Below, one piece after another: positions 11,001 through 22,099 of a stretch of DNA of 64,000 bases. Origin of the DNA: Pohlia nutans (taxonomy: Eukaryota > Streptophyta > Bryopsida > Bryales > Mniaceae); NCBI GenBank assembly GCA_022496805.1, contig CM040087.1:8010001-8074000 (forward strand). The letters are read 5' to 3'. Position 1 is the first letter of the stretch. The number at the start of each line of letters is the position of its first letter. Both the position numbers and the translations under genes were made by a program. A model generated the notes under the pieces. It did not search any database. It had not been told where the DNA came from and was given only the letters and a program-made list of their open reading frames with translations.

Positions 11001-12290
11001 CTCTACAATAGAGGCCTGCGTACAATAGGCAACTTATGGGATTCAACGACCAAAGGCTTTAAGCAAATGCAACAGCTGGTGAATGAGTTTAACCTTGATG
11101 CTCATGAATACCAAGATGTGCTTGCGCTAAAGACTAAGGTTCAGCATCAGTTCAGATCCCAACTAGCAAAAGACTCCCGAATCACTGCACGAGGAACTTG
11201 GGTTGGAGGTTACATGCAATTGCAAGATGACGAGCCAGCTTTTCTTATCGAAGTAAGCAAAAGCTGGAATCCAGGTAATATCAGTACACCGAGTTGCTTA
11301 CATCATCTCCCATCAGGCTATCCGATTTACACCGTAGGTCAACAGTCGAAGACCTTAATCCAAGACAGAACTCGAAATCTGGAACATATAGCCAGAGTAT
11401 GGCAAGGTCCAATTTCAATAGCTAGGGTTGTCCAGGTGGATAAATCTGTTAAAAAGCTGTCTCTAGTATACTACGGTGTAGTTGGCAAGCTTCCCAATCT
11501 CGACCCCCTGCTTTGGCGTTGGAAGAATGGACTTCCTCTTATGATGTATAGTGCGAAGGTAGGGAAGGAGCTACTAACTGTGAGAAGCCAGCTCAAATCA
11601 CCAATCGCAGCCAAATAGCGTCATGAAACAGAGATAAATTTTCAACTAGATTGGAAGGAGATCTGGAAGAACAGGTCACAGAAGGAAGCAGCGTTTCTTT
11701 GGTCGATGTGGCACCAAGCCATTGCCACAAATACTTGGAGAAACAAATTTAATCCGGCTGCTAATCCCGAGTGCCCGCTTTGTGGCTCACAAATTCTCGA
11801 GACTTACATTCACAGATTTTACCAATGTCAGTTTTCTAAGAAACTATGGACCTTCGCGTTTACCATCATGCACTGGCTGATCAAAGGGACTCAAAACCTG
11901 AGCCCTGCTGCAACTTTTACTTTGGAGCAATGTCTGTTTGGTAGGAGAGTCAGACTACGAAGAATGGGTACCCTTAAGATTTGGGCCTTACTTAGGGGAG
12001 TAGTGATATGGGGTTGCTGGATCCTCCGAAATGATGCAGTTTTCGAAAGGGTATTCTGGACAGATACCAAGATAAGGAACTATGTTTGGGATTCCATTTT
12101 GGAATATGGTAGAGTAGATTGGATTCGGACCAAGCGTAAAATTAGCAAGGCCAAAACTCCTGAGAAATTTCAGCGTGCCCTGGGTGCTTTTGATGCAGTA
12201 TGGACCACTAATGATTTGTTGTGTGTTAGATCTGGCTTTTCGGTCACTTGGAAACCCATTCCTCCTAGCATTTCTCTTGTTTTCTGGTAG
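7998..12290 (+). pseudogene. LINE ORF2: endonuclease-reverse transcriptase, one nonsense codon
   Basis: ORF2 starts at ATG 7998, overlapping the ORF1 stop. An apurinic-type endonuclease occupies the N-terminal ~265 residues: IYSLNVRGLN, FLIQEHKL, GGDFNMV and LPDHLPV hold the expected catalytic positions. Reverse transcriptase follows, with motif A FLKVDFKKAFDKVSW, motif B GVRQGCPLAP and the catalytic FADD at residues 712-715. A zinc-binding C-terminal domain (zf-RVT type, CPLCGS...HRFYQC) lies after 11700. A TAG at 11616-11618 (codon 1207) interrupts the frame, and the frame continues without shift to a stop at 12288-12290. As written the protein is 1206 residues and lacks the C-terminal domain, so it is probably inactive on its own, although EN and RT are complete. 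A sequencing error at that codon is possible. Confidence 0.88.
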
Positions 12291-12390
12291 CTTCTGTTTC
12301 CTTTTCTTGCCCTGGACCTTGTCCGATGAGGGCCTGTAATCTATTTCTTGCAATGAAGTCTTTCATTTGCTTCAAAAAAAAAAAAAAAAA

Positions 12391-12406
12391 AAGTACAATT
12401 CTTCCT
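12391..12406. repeat. 3' target-site duplication of the LINE
   Basis: AAGTACAATTCTTCCT directly follows the poly(A). It differs by one base from the copy at 5794-5809. Confidence 0.75.
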
Positions 12407-13069
12407 CTTGGCAACACCATTTATTGAGATGTGTGCGAAATAGTGAGTTGGCGCGCAATCCCATGTTTAATTGTGAATTCAAATCAAAGCCAAATTCAAT
12501 TCTCTACTCTCTCCTTTAATCAACCTAGCTCTCGTACCACTTTCATTGAAGTCATACTTCACATCGTGTTCACACCGTATTGGTACCAATGTACGGGGAG
12601 ATTTGACATTTAGATATTGTTGGACCACTCCCTCCTTCTCTTGGAGGCTCACGATATTTCATCCAGTGATTTCTCAAAAAAATAAAATTCCACACATTCT
12701 TCTCATAGTCTAATGTAAGATCCTATTTATAAATTAAACTAAGTTAATATAAAAAAGAAGTTAAAGTTCAGGTCGGCATGGATTTAATGAGTTATTGAGG
12801 TTTTAATCTAGAACTTCCTACTTACAACAAATGCAAAATATACACCAACGTATCTACTATCTCCTAGGGACCTTTAAGGTTGATAGCCGGTCGCATACAA
12901 ATTGATTCAAAAAACAAAAATTACAAATTTTGGAATTTCATTTTTCGAAATATGTCATTTTAATATTGAGAATAAGAGAATCTTAAAGAATATTCATAGT
13001 GCTGAAATGAAAATAATAATAATTATTATTATTATAAAGCACATGAGTGTTGAACCAGCTATTAACCTA
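12407..13069. other. Intergenic DNA, no gene seen
   Basis: AT-rich, with no supported coding region. 12860-13060 has weak similarity, inverted, to 13380-13480, so the MITE at 13070-13350 may have landed inside an older palindromic repeat. Confidence 0.4.
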
Positions 13070-13350
13070 TACCGTACCAGGAAGGCAGGGTCGGCAGAAA
13101 ATAATTCCCCAAAAAAATGCCGAAAAAAAATAAAAATTTATCAAGTATTTTGTCGAAATCAACAAAAAAGAAGTCAACAAAAATTGTAGACAAAAAACAA
13201 AGGAAAACGCATAGCCGCTAGTAAAATTCAATGTTAGTTATTAATAGCCGAATTTTTAATAATTATTTTTGAAAGCGCCGACCCCTACTTTTCAAACTTT
13301 AATTAATTATTCGACATGAAAGTGCCGACCCTGCCTTCCTACTACGGTAG
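13070..13350. mobile_element. MITE with TACCGTA ends, 281 bp
   Basis: The left end is TACCGTACCAGGAAGGCAGG and continues GTCGGCA. The inverted right end is TACCGTAGTAGGAAGGCAGG with the same continuation. That is a 27-bp terminal inverted repeat with two mismatches. It is non-coding. The outermost TACYGTA matches another element at 20189-20460 whose inner sequence differs. Confidence 0.75.
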
Positions 13351-13813
13351 TACATTACTTCGGCCATCAGGATCATCATCTCATGCCAAATAATTTATTT
13401 TTTCAAAAATTCTTTTTCAACAATTACCAATTTTTATGAATATTCTTCAAAATTCTTGTTTTCACCATATAGAATATTATTTTTTGGAAAAAGAAATTCC
13501 TAGAGTTTTCAATTGGGCTTCTTTTCTTGTAATTATTTCTGACAACGGACTATAGTATACGCCTATACGTACTCCAAACTCAAAGACAAAGGTGGACTTC
13601 CACTTCTGAGTGGCAGAGATGGTACAAGGTTCTGTTTCCAATTTTTGAGAGCCAAGCATGGTACCTAGTTCAGTACATTCTTCTTCACAAATTCAAATAG
13701 GTGAACTGCAATGCTACTTAGCATAGCTGTGGTACTTATTACACAAGTACCCATACTTTCATAGCTGCCATGAGAGCACCTCCACTGCTAGTGGACGCTG
13801 GATGCTCTCTAAC
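13351..13813. other. Intergenic DNA, no gene seen
   Basis: Nothing recognisable apart from weak palindromic similarity to the other side of the preceding MITE. Confidence 0.4.
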
Positions 13814-14317
13814 CCCTAAAAGTCCGAGGGGTATTGGACAAAACATAGATGTGTTAAAATATGTGCCTTTTATGTGTTTGATGAAGTTTGGTTCAATGAA
13901 CAAAATGTAGGGCATCATCCCTTGAAATTATCCATATGGTTAAACTTCCAAAAATAATTATTACCCCTTGAATTTTTTTATAAATTTTCATTTTCATTTT
14001 TAGAATTTAAAATTTAGCATGATTGGTTAAATTTGATTTATCTAATGAGAACTTCAAAAAAGAAAAAGAAATGATGGAGGGAACATAATTACTTTCCCCA
14101 AATAGAAAATTTTCTAACACTGAGGCAATGTTGAAGTGATTCACTTAAGAAAACTCTCCCACGTGGGGTTTAACTTGGATTGACATAATTCAAATTGGGT
14201 TGAAAAGTAGACTTGGTATAGTATTTTTTTATTTTTTTTAATTCAAAAAAATACTTTTTTTTATATTCGGAGCAGTCCATTAGATCTGCAGAAAATGGTC
14301 CTTTGGGCGTTTAGGAG
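13814..14317. mobile_element. TTAA-type MITE, 504 bp
   Basis: The left end is CCCCTAAAAGTCCGAGG after a degraded CTAA. The right end GGGCGTTTAGGAG precedes TTAA (14318-14321). The element is homologous through much of its length to 18219-18775, sharing for example GGTATTGGACAAAACATA and TGTAGGGCATCATC. It is non-coding. It shares its right TTAA with the next element. Confidence 0.7.
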
Positions 14318-14321
14318 TTAA

Positions 14322-15836
14322 ACCCCAAATGTTCTCACCCTTTTCAGATTTGGCAATTTTTCAAAGATGCATCCTAAAATGCAACTAAGAGAGAGATTTT
14401 CAACTCGATGAATGAATAAAAGTTGTATATTATGAATTTTAAATTCTATCCATATGGTTAGATTTGCGATTGCTATCACCAATATTTGTGTATAAATTCT
14501 CATACTTAACCCTATAGGCCCTTAAAAGTCAAAATGGCTTTTTGCTGTTTCGGGCAGCTTAGATGGAAGGTCTAAATTAAGAATTTTAGACTATAATTTG
14601 GCGTGGGCGTGGTCATACATACAAGGTGTGTGGGGTAAAAATTACAAAATCAAATTCGGATTTTATAATTTTTTTATTGAAATTTTTGGTTTCAAGCCCA
14701 ACTGGGGCAGAAAAAAACCTTTTTATTATAATCAGTTTTTCAAATTTTTTTTTTTGGAGACATGCTCTTCACCACATTTAGGCTCAGAATTTGAAGTGAC
14801 CCATGTTGATTATATTCTTGGCTTGACAAGGGCAGCCTCCAAAATAAAGAACAACAACCTCCAAGGTTTTTTGTAATTTCACATCCATTTCTTTCGAAAT
14901 TTGTCAAAATTTGAGATTTTGAAATTTTTTAAAAATAATTTCGCCTAAAATTTATAAAATCATAGAGGTACCTAATCACCGTTCATTTTTTCCAAAAATC
15001 AAATACAATTAATGTGATGCATGTTTCACCAAATTGCCATTTTTATACCTACTTCCGGAAATTAATTTGGATGAAGATTTGAAACGCGTAATGAGTCTCT
15101 AAAATTTTGCATGAGCGTACCCAACTTAGTTATCTACATGGAAAAAAATATGAGCAAAATGTTTGGAGTAACAATCTTCAAGTCCCCCTTTGCACTATGG
15201 AGACAATGCCTCCCAAGCAATGCCCCGAAAAACTTTTGCACAAACTTTGGATGTTATGATCTTGCAAATGATAAACATCCAACGGTCAATTTTTGAAACA
15301 GTAGCTATGAATAGGCTTAGGTACAAGATCTTACGGTTGGAATTCTAAAAGAAGTAAAAAAACTTGGTTCACATCCCCGGGAGTACATAGAGGTAGAAAA
15401 TCGCAGTTTTGAGGTTTCAATCTCCCAAAAACACAAGGAAATTTAGGGGTTAAAATTTAAAGTTGTTTTGTAATATAATTACAAATAATATATTAACAAT
15501 CTAATAATGAATTTTTGGGGATGGGTTGAAATGTAATACTCTAAGTGTAGTGATTTTTGGAGATGTTTTGGTTGCATAATTTTAGTAGTTGACTTTTTCA
15601 AGAGCACTTTTAGACTAAAATCCTTGAATTTTTGGGTGGAACACTACAACATGAAATGAGGCACAAAAATTTCACAAATCATCCCCTTTCTAATTGGATC
15701 ACACATGCACAAAGCTAACTTTCTATAAAAGTTTCAGTAAAAAATCCACACTGCAAAAAGTACATGATGGATGAGAAATTGAAGTTCAAATCCGTACATC
15801 ATGCAAAATATGCATGCCTGGTTGGGCAGTTAGAGA
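14322..15836. mobile_element. TTAA-type element split by a second insertion
   Basis: The two halves, 14322-14505 and about 15454-15836, match the two halves of the uninterrupted element at 44909-45477 in order. The right end GGGCAGTTAGAGATGAA is a mutated form of GGGCAGTTAGGGGTTAA seen there. The interruption is the 940-bp element 14510-15449. Without it the element is about 570 bp. It is non-coding. Confidence 0.75.
14510..15449. mobile_element. Nested TTAA-flanked element, 940 bp
   Basis: It begins CCCTATAGGCCC after TTAA (14506-14509) and ends AAATTTAGGGG before TTAA (15450-15453). The related uninterrupted element at 44.9-45.5 kb shows that host sequence resumes directly after the second TTAA, so a 4-bp TTAA duplication is supported. 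Open frames inside are short and unrecognised; it is non-autonomous. Confidence 0.75.
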
Positions 15837-15839
15837 TGA

Positions 15840-16827
15840 AACTAGTATGGTGTGACTGGCAAAAAGGGGTGAGGCCTCTAAAAATTCTCGGCCTCCCTGC
15901 GGAACTGGAAAAGGATCCGCTCATACCGTCTAGGCAGCCAAAAAGTCAAAGATCTGGTGGTTTATTGCGGAGGCGGTTTTTTGAGGCAGTGTTGGCTCTA
16001 TTGAAATTAGTGTAATCGCTTGCGTTGACACGGTAATCAAATGGGGGTTATCACATAATTAGAATATTTGAGGTATATTCTAAATATGTTTTAGGTAAAT
16101 TCTCAAATTATTCCTCACTTGAATTTAAAGCATCCTATATTTCACTAAATTTTTTATAATTAGGTAAGATATTTACCTCCCAATGAATAAAATGGATCCT
16201 ATATTTTAACTCACATATTTTTTTAAAGTTTTTGATAGTGACCTCCTCAAGGTTTTTTATAGTGACCTCCTCAAGAGTGACCTCGCCGAGGAATAAACAA
16301 GTGACGAATTATAAGTATGAAGTTGTGACAATGACGGACCCAATTTGCAACACAATACATGATCGCAGTCATGGTATTTGAAGCTTTTGGAATCAACCCT
16401 AAAAGAACCAAGAAGCCCGAATGAAATCTCATATTTTTGTTAGCAATTTTTTAGCTGGTCTTATTTGGACTTCCTTTTATTCAAAATCATTTATTTTTTG
16501 AACAACACATAAGAGGTGGTTATAAGAAAACACCAATTACAATAGGATAAACAAAAGATATTAAGTATTGTCACTTGGTAGTTGTATCTTTTGGATTGCT
16601 CGAAACACAATTATTGCATAAAACTTAGAACATTTGTCCTTCATAATTTTTACAATTACTATCTAAATGACACAATTATGAAAAAATGTTAAATGGTGTT
16701 TAATTTTAACTAATAAAACTTTAATCCCTCAAAACTTTTGCATAAAATATCCAAATGACGCATTCTTTAAATCCATTGGATTAAGAGTAAATAATCATTT
16801 GGCAACTTATGTATAAGTGACACTTGT
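15840..16827. repeat. Intergenic, with a degraded repeat related to 18828-19096
   Basis: 16015-16330 resembles the inverse of the MITE at 18828-19096, for example in AATATTTGAGGTATATTC and GGTTATCACATAATTAGAAT compared in reverse. It ends in two tandem GTGACCTCCTCAAG motifs. 16390-16430 (CCCTAAAAGAACCAAGAAGC) is a degraded end of the GGACCAAG TTAA subfamily. No gene is seen. Confidence 0.5.
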
Positions 16828-16900
16828 CGCCGCCCCAGGGGCTCGAACCCTGGACTACAAGGTTAAGAGCCTTGCGCTCTACCAACTGAGCTATGGCGGC
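16828..16900 (-). tRNA. tRNA-Lys: tRNA-Lys (anticodon CUU)
   Basis: The minus strand gives a 73-nt tRNA with acceptor GCCGCCA/GGGCGGC (one A-G mismatch at the base of the stem), D arm GCTC-AGTTGGTA-GAGC, anticodon stem CAAGG/CCTTG around loop CTCTTAA (anticodon CTT at 16867-16865), five-base variable loop, and T arm CAGGG-TTCGAGC-CCCTG with discriminator G. There is no intron. The D loop, anticodon arm and TTCGAGC match eukaryotic tRNA-Lys. A T tract suitable for pol III termination is not obvious in the ten bases downstream. It is transcribed away from the plus strand and reads AAG codons. Confidence 0.93.
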
Positions 16901-17614
16901 TGTCACCGGAAACCAGTCCCGGCACAACTGTTGATAATACCTTTGTGCACGAGTAATTTTAAACCAAACATTTCCGCTGTCCCTATTTGCAGCTCCTTGT
17001 GATATTACACAGAACTGGGAAGGCACTGATGCAATTCAAGCTTTCAATCAAGTTTATGCCCAAATGTGGTGACCTTCTGCTTCCAGATCTCCCGCAAGCC
17101 TTTCAATGCCCATCACAGCTTTGATTTTTTGGTTGATCTCTAGGATTTTGGGGAGACAGGCATTCAACTTGACAAGACAGGTCATGGTCCATCAATCTTG
17201 TAGTGAAAATTGCAAAGTTGAGCTGCAACTTGAGCATCCCTCCACACATTCTGTATGAATGATGATGAGTGTTTGTCACTGCAGCTTGAATGTTGTAATA
17301 AACACTACAGCAGAATGAGGCTTTTCTCAGTGGCCACCACTCACTTGGTGAGTGTAATTGGTCACATAAGACAGAGTTGCTACCCTTTTGGGGCTTTTCT
17401 CATTCTGATGTATACTGGTAATTATGAAGTTTAGCTTTTTGTCACTGATTCTTGTCTATGCTTTGCTCCTTGGTCTTGTACTGAAAATTGCATAGTTAAG
17501 CTGCATCATGTCTCCACACATATTGTATGATTGATGATGAATGTTTGATTTGGCTGTTTGAATGATTGATTGTTGGATTCACAGGATCTCATAATGTAAG
17601 AACATGAACCATTG
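16901..17614. other. Intergenic DNA upstream of the tRNA gene, no gene seen
   Basis: No coding region is recognisable. 17330-17390 (CACTTGGTGAGTGTAATTGG) is similar to sequence at 33148-33176, so part of it belongs to a dispersed repeat. Confidence 0.4.
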
Positions 17615-17839
17615 TACTAAAGGTCCCATGGGGATAGTATATACGTTGTAGTATAATTGAGATTTTCTATCAGCAAGAAACTCTAAATTGAGATCGTAAG
17701 AGCTCATGAGAACCGCAATGATCTAAATCTCAACTTCTCTTCTAAACTCAAACCCAATTAAAGGTGTGAATCCATTTCAAATACAAACAAAATACACCAT
17801 ATTGTATTGGCTGCCATGGCACATTCACACGTTTAGGGG
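17615..17839. mobile_element. TTAA-type MITE, ~225 bp
   Basis: It is homologous end to end to 62614-62838 and to the uninterrupted part of 1292-1902. The right end CACGTTTAGGGG precedes TTAA (17840-17843). The left end is eroded (ACTAAAGGTCCCATGGGG). It is non-coding. Confidence 0.72.
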
Positions 17840-18218
17840 TTAAAAAGGAAATCATGTACAATACAGGGCTCAGGGACTTTTAGTGATGTAAAACTTGGTC
17901 ACATCTAAATTACATATTTCACAATTTGTCATTTATAAACCATGAATTTGAGCATGAATCCGTGGTGTAGAAAGATTGTCCACAAAAAAATAAAAATAAA
18001 ATAATGTAAGGTGGAAGTACCTATTACTATCCATTTAAGAAATTTGAACATTTTGAAGGACATGTCATATCAAGTGTGTCACAAATTTTTAAGGGAAAAA
18101 TAAATGTTAATGGAGTTGAATTGAAGTGAAAGGTGTCCTCATGGTACGAATGAGTGAGAGGCCTCAAAATCAGGTAGTACTTTCTGAAGTAATGAATGTA
18201 GTGGTAAAATGTCTTTGA

Positions 18219-18775
18219 CTCCTAAAAGCAAGCCTAAAAGCCTGATTGGTATTGGACAAAACATATATGTGTTATAATATGTGCCGTCCATATGTTTGAT
18301 GAAGTTTCCTTCAATAAACAAAATGTAGGGCATCATCTTGGTAGTTTACCCATACGGTCAAATTTCCAAAAAGAAAAAATTTAGATCTGTATTTGATGAA
18401 TTTACAAACATTCAGCTTTGAAAAATTGTATAAATTATAATTTTTGCTTTTAGAGTTTAAAATTTAGCATAATTAGTTTAAATTGATTTTTGTATTGTAA
18501 ACTTCAAAAATAAAATAAAAAATGATGGAGAGAACATCATTACTTCCTCCAAATAATTCTTTTTTATAACACTAAGACAATGTTGAGGTGATCAACTTTG
18601 AAAAATTCTCCCTGGGAGTATAACTCGGAATGACATAGTTCAATTGTGTTGGAAAGTAGACTTGATGTGATATTTTAAGGTATTTTTATTTTTTCAAAAA
18701 CTTATATTTTTGTTTTGGGCAGCCCATGAAAAAACATGTGGCAACTAAAAAAATGGTATCTTGAGAGATTAGGGG
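18219..18775. mobile_element. TTAA-type MITE, 557 bp
   Basis: It is homologous to 13814-14317. The left end CTCCTAAAAGC follows a degraded TTGA; the right end GAGAGATTAGGGG precedes TTAA (18776-18779). It is non-coding. Confidence 0.68.
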
Positions 18776-18827
18776 TTAATTAGAAAAATATTTCCAACTA
18801 GAGCTTACTTTTTATTTAATTATGCTC

Positions 18828-19096
18828 GGGGAGGACACTTAGGAAATTTAGTAAACATGGTGCGTTAAAATATAGGGTGTGTTTTATTCATGAGCAATAA
18901 AATTTGGAAAAATTTAGATGTAATATAGAATGCTTAAAATTCAAGTAAGGAATAATTATAGAATATTTCAAGAATATACTTGGAAAATTCTAGAATATTT
19001 GAGAATATACCTCAAATATTCCAATTATGTGATAGCCTCATTTAATTACCCTGTTAACGCACGTGTCCACGTTAATTTCAACTGAGTGTCCTCCCC
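18828..19096. mobile_element. MITE with GGGGAGGACACT ends, 269 bp
   Basis: The left end GGGGAGGACACTTAG and right end, inverted, GGGGAGGACACTCAG form terminal inverted repeats. The interior is AT-rich with its own palindromic pieces. I see no clear target duplication. A degraded inverse relative lies at 16015-16330. Confidence 0.65.
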
Positions 19097-19880
19097 AAGT
19101 AATTATGATGTTAATCAATTTTATTTTTTTTCAAATTGATTCATCTTTGATGCATCAAATTTGATTTGTAATAACAATGTAAAAAACTTGTTCTCACAAA
19201 TAATGATATTTTAATGGTTTTTACCCTTTCTACACTATTTTTGGTGTATATATTTAATGTTTCACTCAATTACCATATGCAGATGTGTTTTAAAAAACAA
19301 GCCCTTCATATGAGTTTCATAATCTTGCACATCTTCCCATTCTTAAGCTTTTGAAGCTTATTAAATATCATGAAATGGAAGAATTTTATTTTTAGAATTT
19401 AACTTTGTTGTTATTCAACATCTAATCACATGAGACCATGTAAAAATTTGGCTAATGAAATTCTAATTATCTACGATTCTTTTTACACTACATTTACTTG
19501 AAACACTACATTGTACATTTTCTACTAATGTGGTTGTAGTAGGGCACTCGTCCAAAATAAACCGAGCCAAAAATATCATTGTGTAAATATCCCTTATTCC
19601 CCTAAAACTTCAAAAATCTTATACATTCATCAATTACAGAAAATTAATTAGAAAATTTCAAAGTTCATTTTCTCCAAAATTCCATCACTTTAGACTACTT
19701 TTTTCACCCACCCGTACCATGAGAACACCTAACACCTAAAACCACTCTATTTACACCCAACCAATTCCACCTATCACTTATTGCATTTAGTGTTCACTTG
19801 AAGTGAGGTGAAATTGCATCAATCCTAAGGTGGAATTGGGGGTCAATGACTTAATGATAGGTTGCAGAATTGGGTCATTG
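19097..19880. other. AT-rich intergenic DNA, no gene seen
   Basis: Nothing recognisable on either strand. Confidence 0.4.
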
Positions 19881-20000
19881 CACCAGTAGAAAAATATTTG
19901 TGTTAAAGCAGATATTGAGACAATATTGCCCATTTCTAGGCAAATTTTTCCCATTTACCTAAGCATCTACCTTGGCACAAACACCTTTTCTACCAGAGTG
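19881..20000. mobile_element. Tiny CACTA-like MITE, 120 bp
   Basis: The left end CACCAGTAGAAAAATATTTG and right end, inverted, CACTCTGGTAGAAAAGGTG resemble the CACTA (EnSpm) terminus CACTASTAGAAAA. No matching 3-bp target duplication is visible, so the call is tentative. Confidence 0.45.
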
Positions 20001-20036
20001 GGTGGTTCTAGGTATTTCCACCTTACGAAAGTAACT

Positions 20037-20505
20037 ACTGAGAGATGTCGTGAAAGATGTTGAATACGTACTGAATACCTACTGAGAGATGTATGAAAGT
20101 AAGTGCTGAAAGATGTAGCAAAAGATGTAGTGAAAGATGTAGCCGATGATACCTACCAAAAGATGATTGAAGCTCAAAGATGAAGGAATACCGTAACACC
20201 ATAGCAGGTTCGCCACCTGGCAAACGAATATATATTTTTTTTTTGAAAAAATAAGGTTTGCCTCTCAAAAACTGAATTTCTCATTTTTCGTTTTTTAGCA
20301 AAAAAATCAGTAAAAATGACCTTAAAAAGGTTAGAAATAACAAAATATTTCAAAAACTAATTTATTCTATTTTCGTTTTTCTGTCTTCAGAATTTTCTAA
20401 TTTTTTACGTTTTTTATTTTTAGAATTATTTTAGGACGAACCTGCTATGGTACTACAGTACCCGCTGAAAGATGCAGGAATACCTACCGAAAGATGCAGC
20501 TGTGG
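20037..20505. repeat. Imperfect GAAAGATG minisatellite split by a MITE
   Basis: Units such as GAAAGATGTAG, GAGAGATGTATG and GAAAGATGCAG recur irregularly at 20037-20186 and resume at 20466-20505. The MITE 20189-20460 sits between the two parts. Confidence 0.6.
20189..20460. mobile_element. MITE with TACYGTA ends, 272 bp
   Basis: The left end TACCGTAACACCATAGCAGG and inverted right end TACTGTAGTACCATAGCAGG (both then TTCG) form a ~24-bp terminal inverted repeat. The interior is A/T rich. The outer TACYGTA is shared with 13070-13350 although the inner TIR differs. Confidence 0.7.
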
Positions 20506-20691
20506 TTGGCCAAGTCTATGCAATGTAGGTGGCCAAGCAAATGTGAACTCAAGTTTGTCAACATGCAAGGCGGTCAGTTTTGGGCAAAGCGCTTGTCACA
20601 GAACACCATGTTAGTACTGACCTGGCACTAGAAAAACTCTAAGATATTCAAGGATTTTATAAAGCACTCTCAGGTGTAGTACGAAAGACTG

Positions 20692-21581
20692 TAAATCCCC
20701 GGACGTTAATGCAAGAGGACAAAAACTGCCTCCTATTTTGAACATTAAGGGTTCATCTTAAGAAATAAGTTCCTCTTTCAAGGGTTTAAAAATCTCAAGG
20801 GGGTCCCCCCTTAAACCAAATTTAAGTTGTAGGTTTAAAAATTGCAAATAAAATTGCCAAAAAAGACCTTAGGGTGCCCAAAATGGAATTTCAAAAAATG
20901 GGGCCCATGGATGAACAGTGGCCTCATTAACTTGGGGGAGGGGGGGATTTAGAGTTGGGGGTGTAGTACACTGATATAAAAATAACACATACAATATTCT
21001 AGTGCGTTAAAAATCCTCTTCAAATAAAGGCAAAGTCCTCAATTTTTTTGTCTGTATCATAATAGTATAAACAAACAGCAGCAAAAAGTCAAAATGGTTT
21101 TCCATGTAGAGCTTGAACATGTGTGACGTCATATCAACAAGAGGGTCAATGCATTAGTAGTCATTTAGGTTGACATGTAGGTGTTATAGTCTTGCATGTC
21201 TGGTTTACAAGACAGTTAATAGCGAAAACTTTATTTAGATGGGCCTGCTACACAAACATGAAATACCACATGATAGAAGTATTGATAAAGGACCTTCAGT
21301 TTTCCCTGACTTTAAACCACCCTCCCCCCCTTCGTGGACATTAACACAATCATTGTTCACCCATGGGCCCCATTTTCTAAAAACATTATTTTGGGCACCC
21401 TAGGATTTTTTTGGGCAATTCTTTTTGCAAATTTGAAGCCTTCGGCCCAAATTTGATCTAGGGGGACCCCCTCGGAAATTTTAAATCCTTGGAAGAGGGG
21501 GTTATTTTTTAAAGTGGCCCCCTACATGTTCAAAAGAGGGGGCAGTTTTTGTCCTCATGCATTAACGTGTGGGAGGATTTA
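20692..21581. mobile_element. Foldback element, ~260-bp inverted arms
   Basis: The left arm (20692-20951) and right arm (21318-21581) are long inverted repeats: TAAATCC...CGTTAATGCA..GAGGACAAAAACTG in the left arm reappears inverted on the right, ending GGATTTA. The arms share GGGGCCCATGG and GTGCCC blocks. The spacer is about 365 bp. There is no transposase frame. The class is unknown. Confidence 0.7.
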
Positions 21582-22099
21582 GAGAAATTCTTGAATTTTG
21601 GGCAAAGATGCTCTACATGGCATTAGCCTGCGGGTTCAGCCTCTACACCGGAAAGCCGTCCTCATGGTCTTTTCTTGGTTGTACTCTTGAAATTCCTGCA
21701 CTCGTACTGCAGCCAGCGTGGAACTTTGTAAACCCATGCCAGAAAAAAGCAGTGTTGCAAGACATGGCCACCAAGGCACAATTGTAAGTTACAAGATCAT
21801 GACAGAGGTGTGGCATTGACTTTTAAAAAACTCCCGCTCTTCTGCTCTTCTGCTCGTCTGCCCTTGATGGGTTGACCATTGAGGAGGTACGGTACTGTAA
21901 GTCTCTGTTTCTTTTTGCAATGAGTTTTCCTTTCATTTGTGTAAGGAAAATAAAATAAAAAGTCTTTGAAAAGACCTTGCTGGTCTAAATGTGGAGGGAT
22001 GGAGTCAAATGCAAAAATTTCAGAATTGGCATAGTTACCTCTTGTTTGCATATTGAGATAGATTTTTTCCTTGAGATTGTCTCTAAGAGCATGCACACC
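21582..22099. other. Intergenic DNA, no gene supported
   Basis: A 72-codon frame overlapping the start of this stretch (21569-21787, plus) has plausible composition but no recognisable domain, and I do not call it. Confidence 0.35.

Larger units (their letters stand above)
5810..12390 (+). mobile_element. L1-type LINE retrotransposon, almost complete
   Basis: The element is a 6.6-kb insertion bounded by 16-bp target duplications (15/16 identical) and ends in a poly(A) tract (about 12374-12390). It has a 5' untranslated region of about 290 bp, ORF1 (nucleic-acid binding, zinc knuckle), and ORF2 (endonuclease, reverse transcriptase, C-terminal zinc-binding domain). ORF1 stop and ORF2 start overlap as ATGA. 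The only defect I can see in ORF2 is one stop codon. A near-identical target duplication and open frames suggest a recent insertion. Confidence 0.92.
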
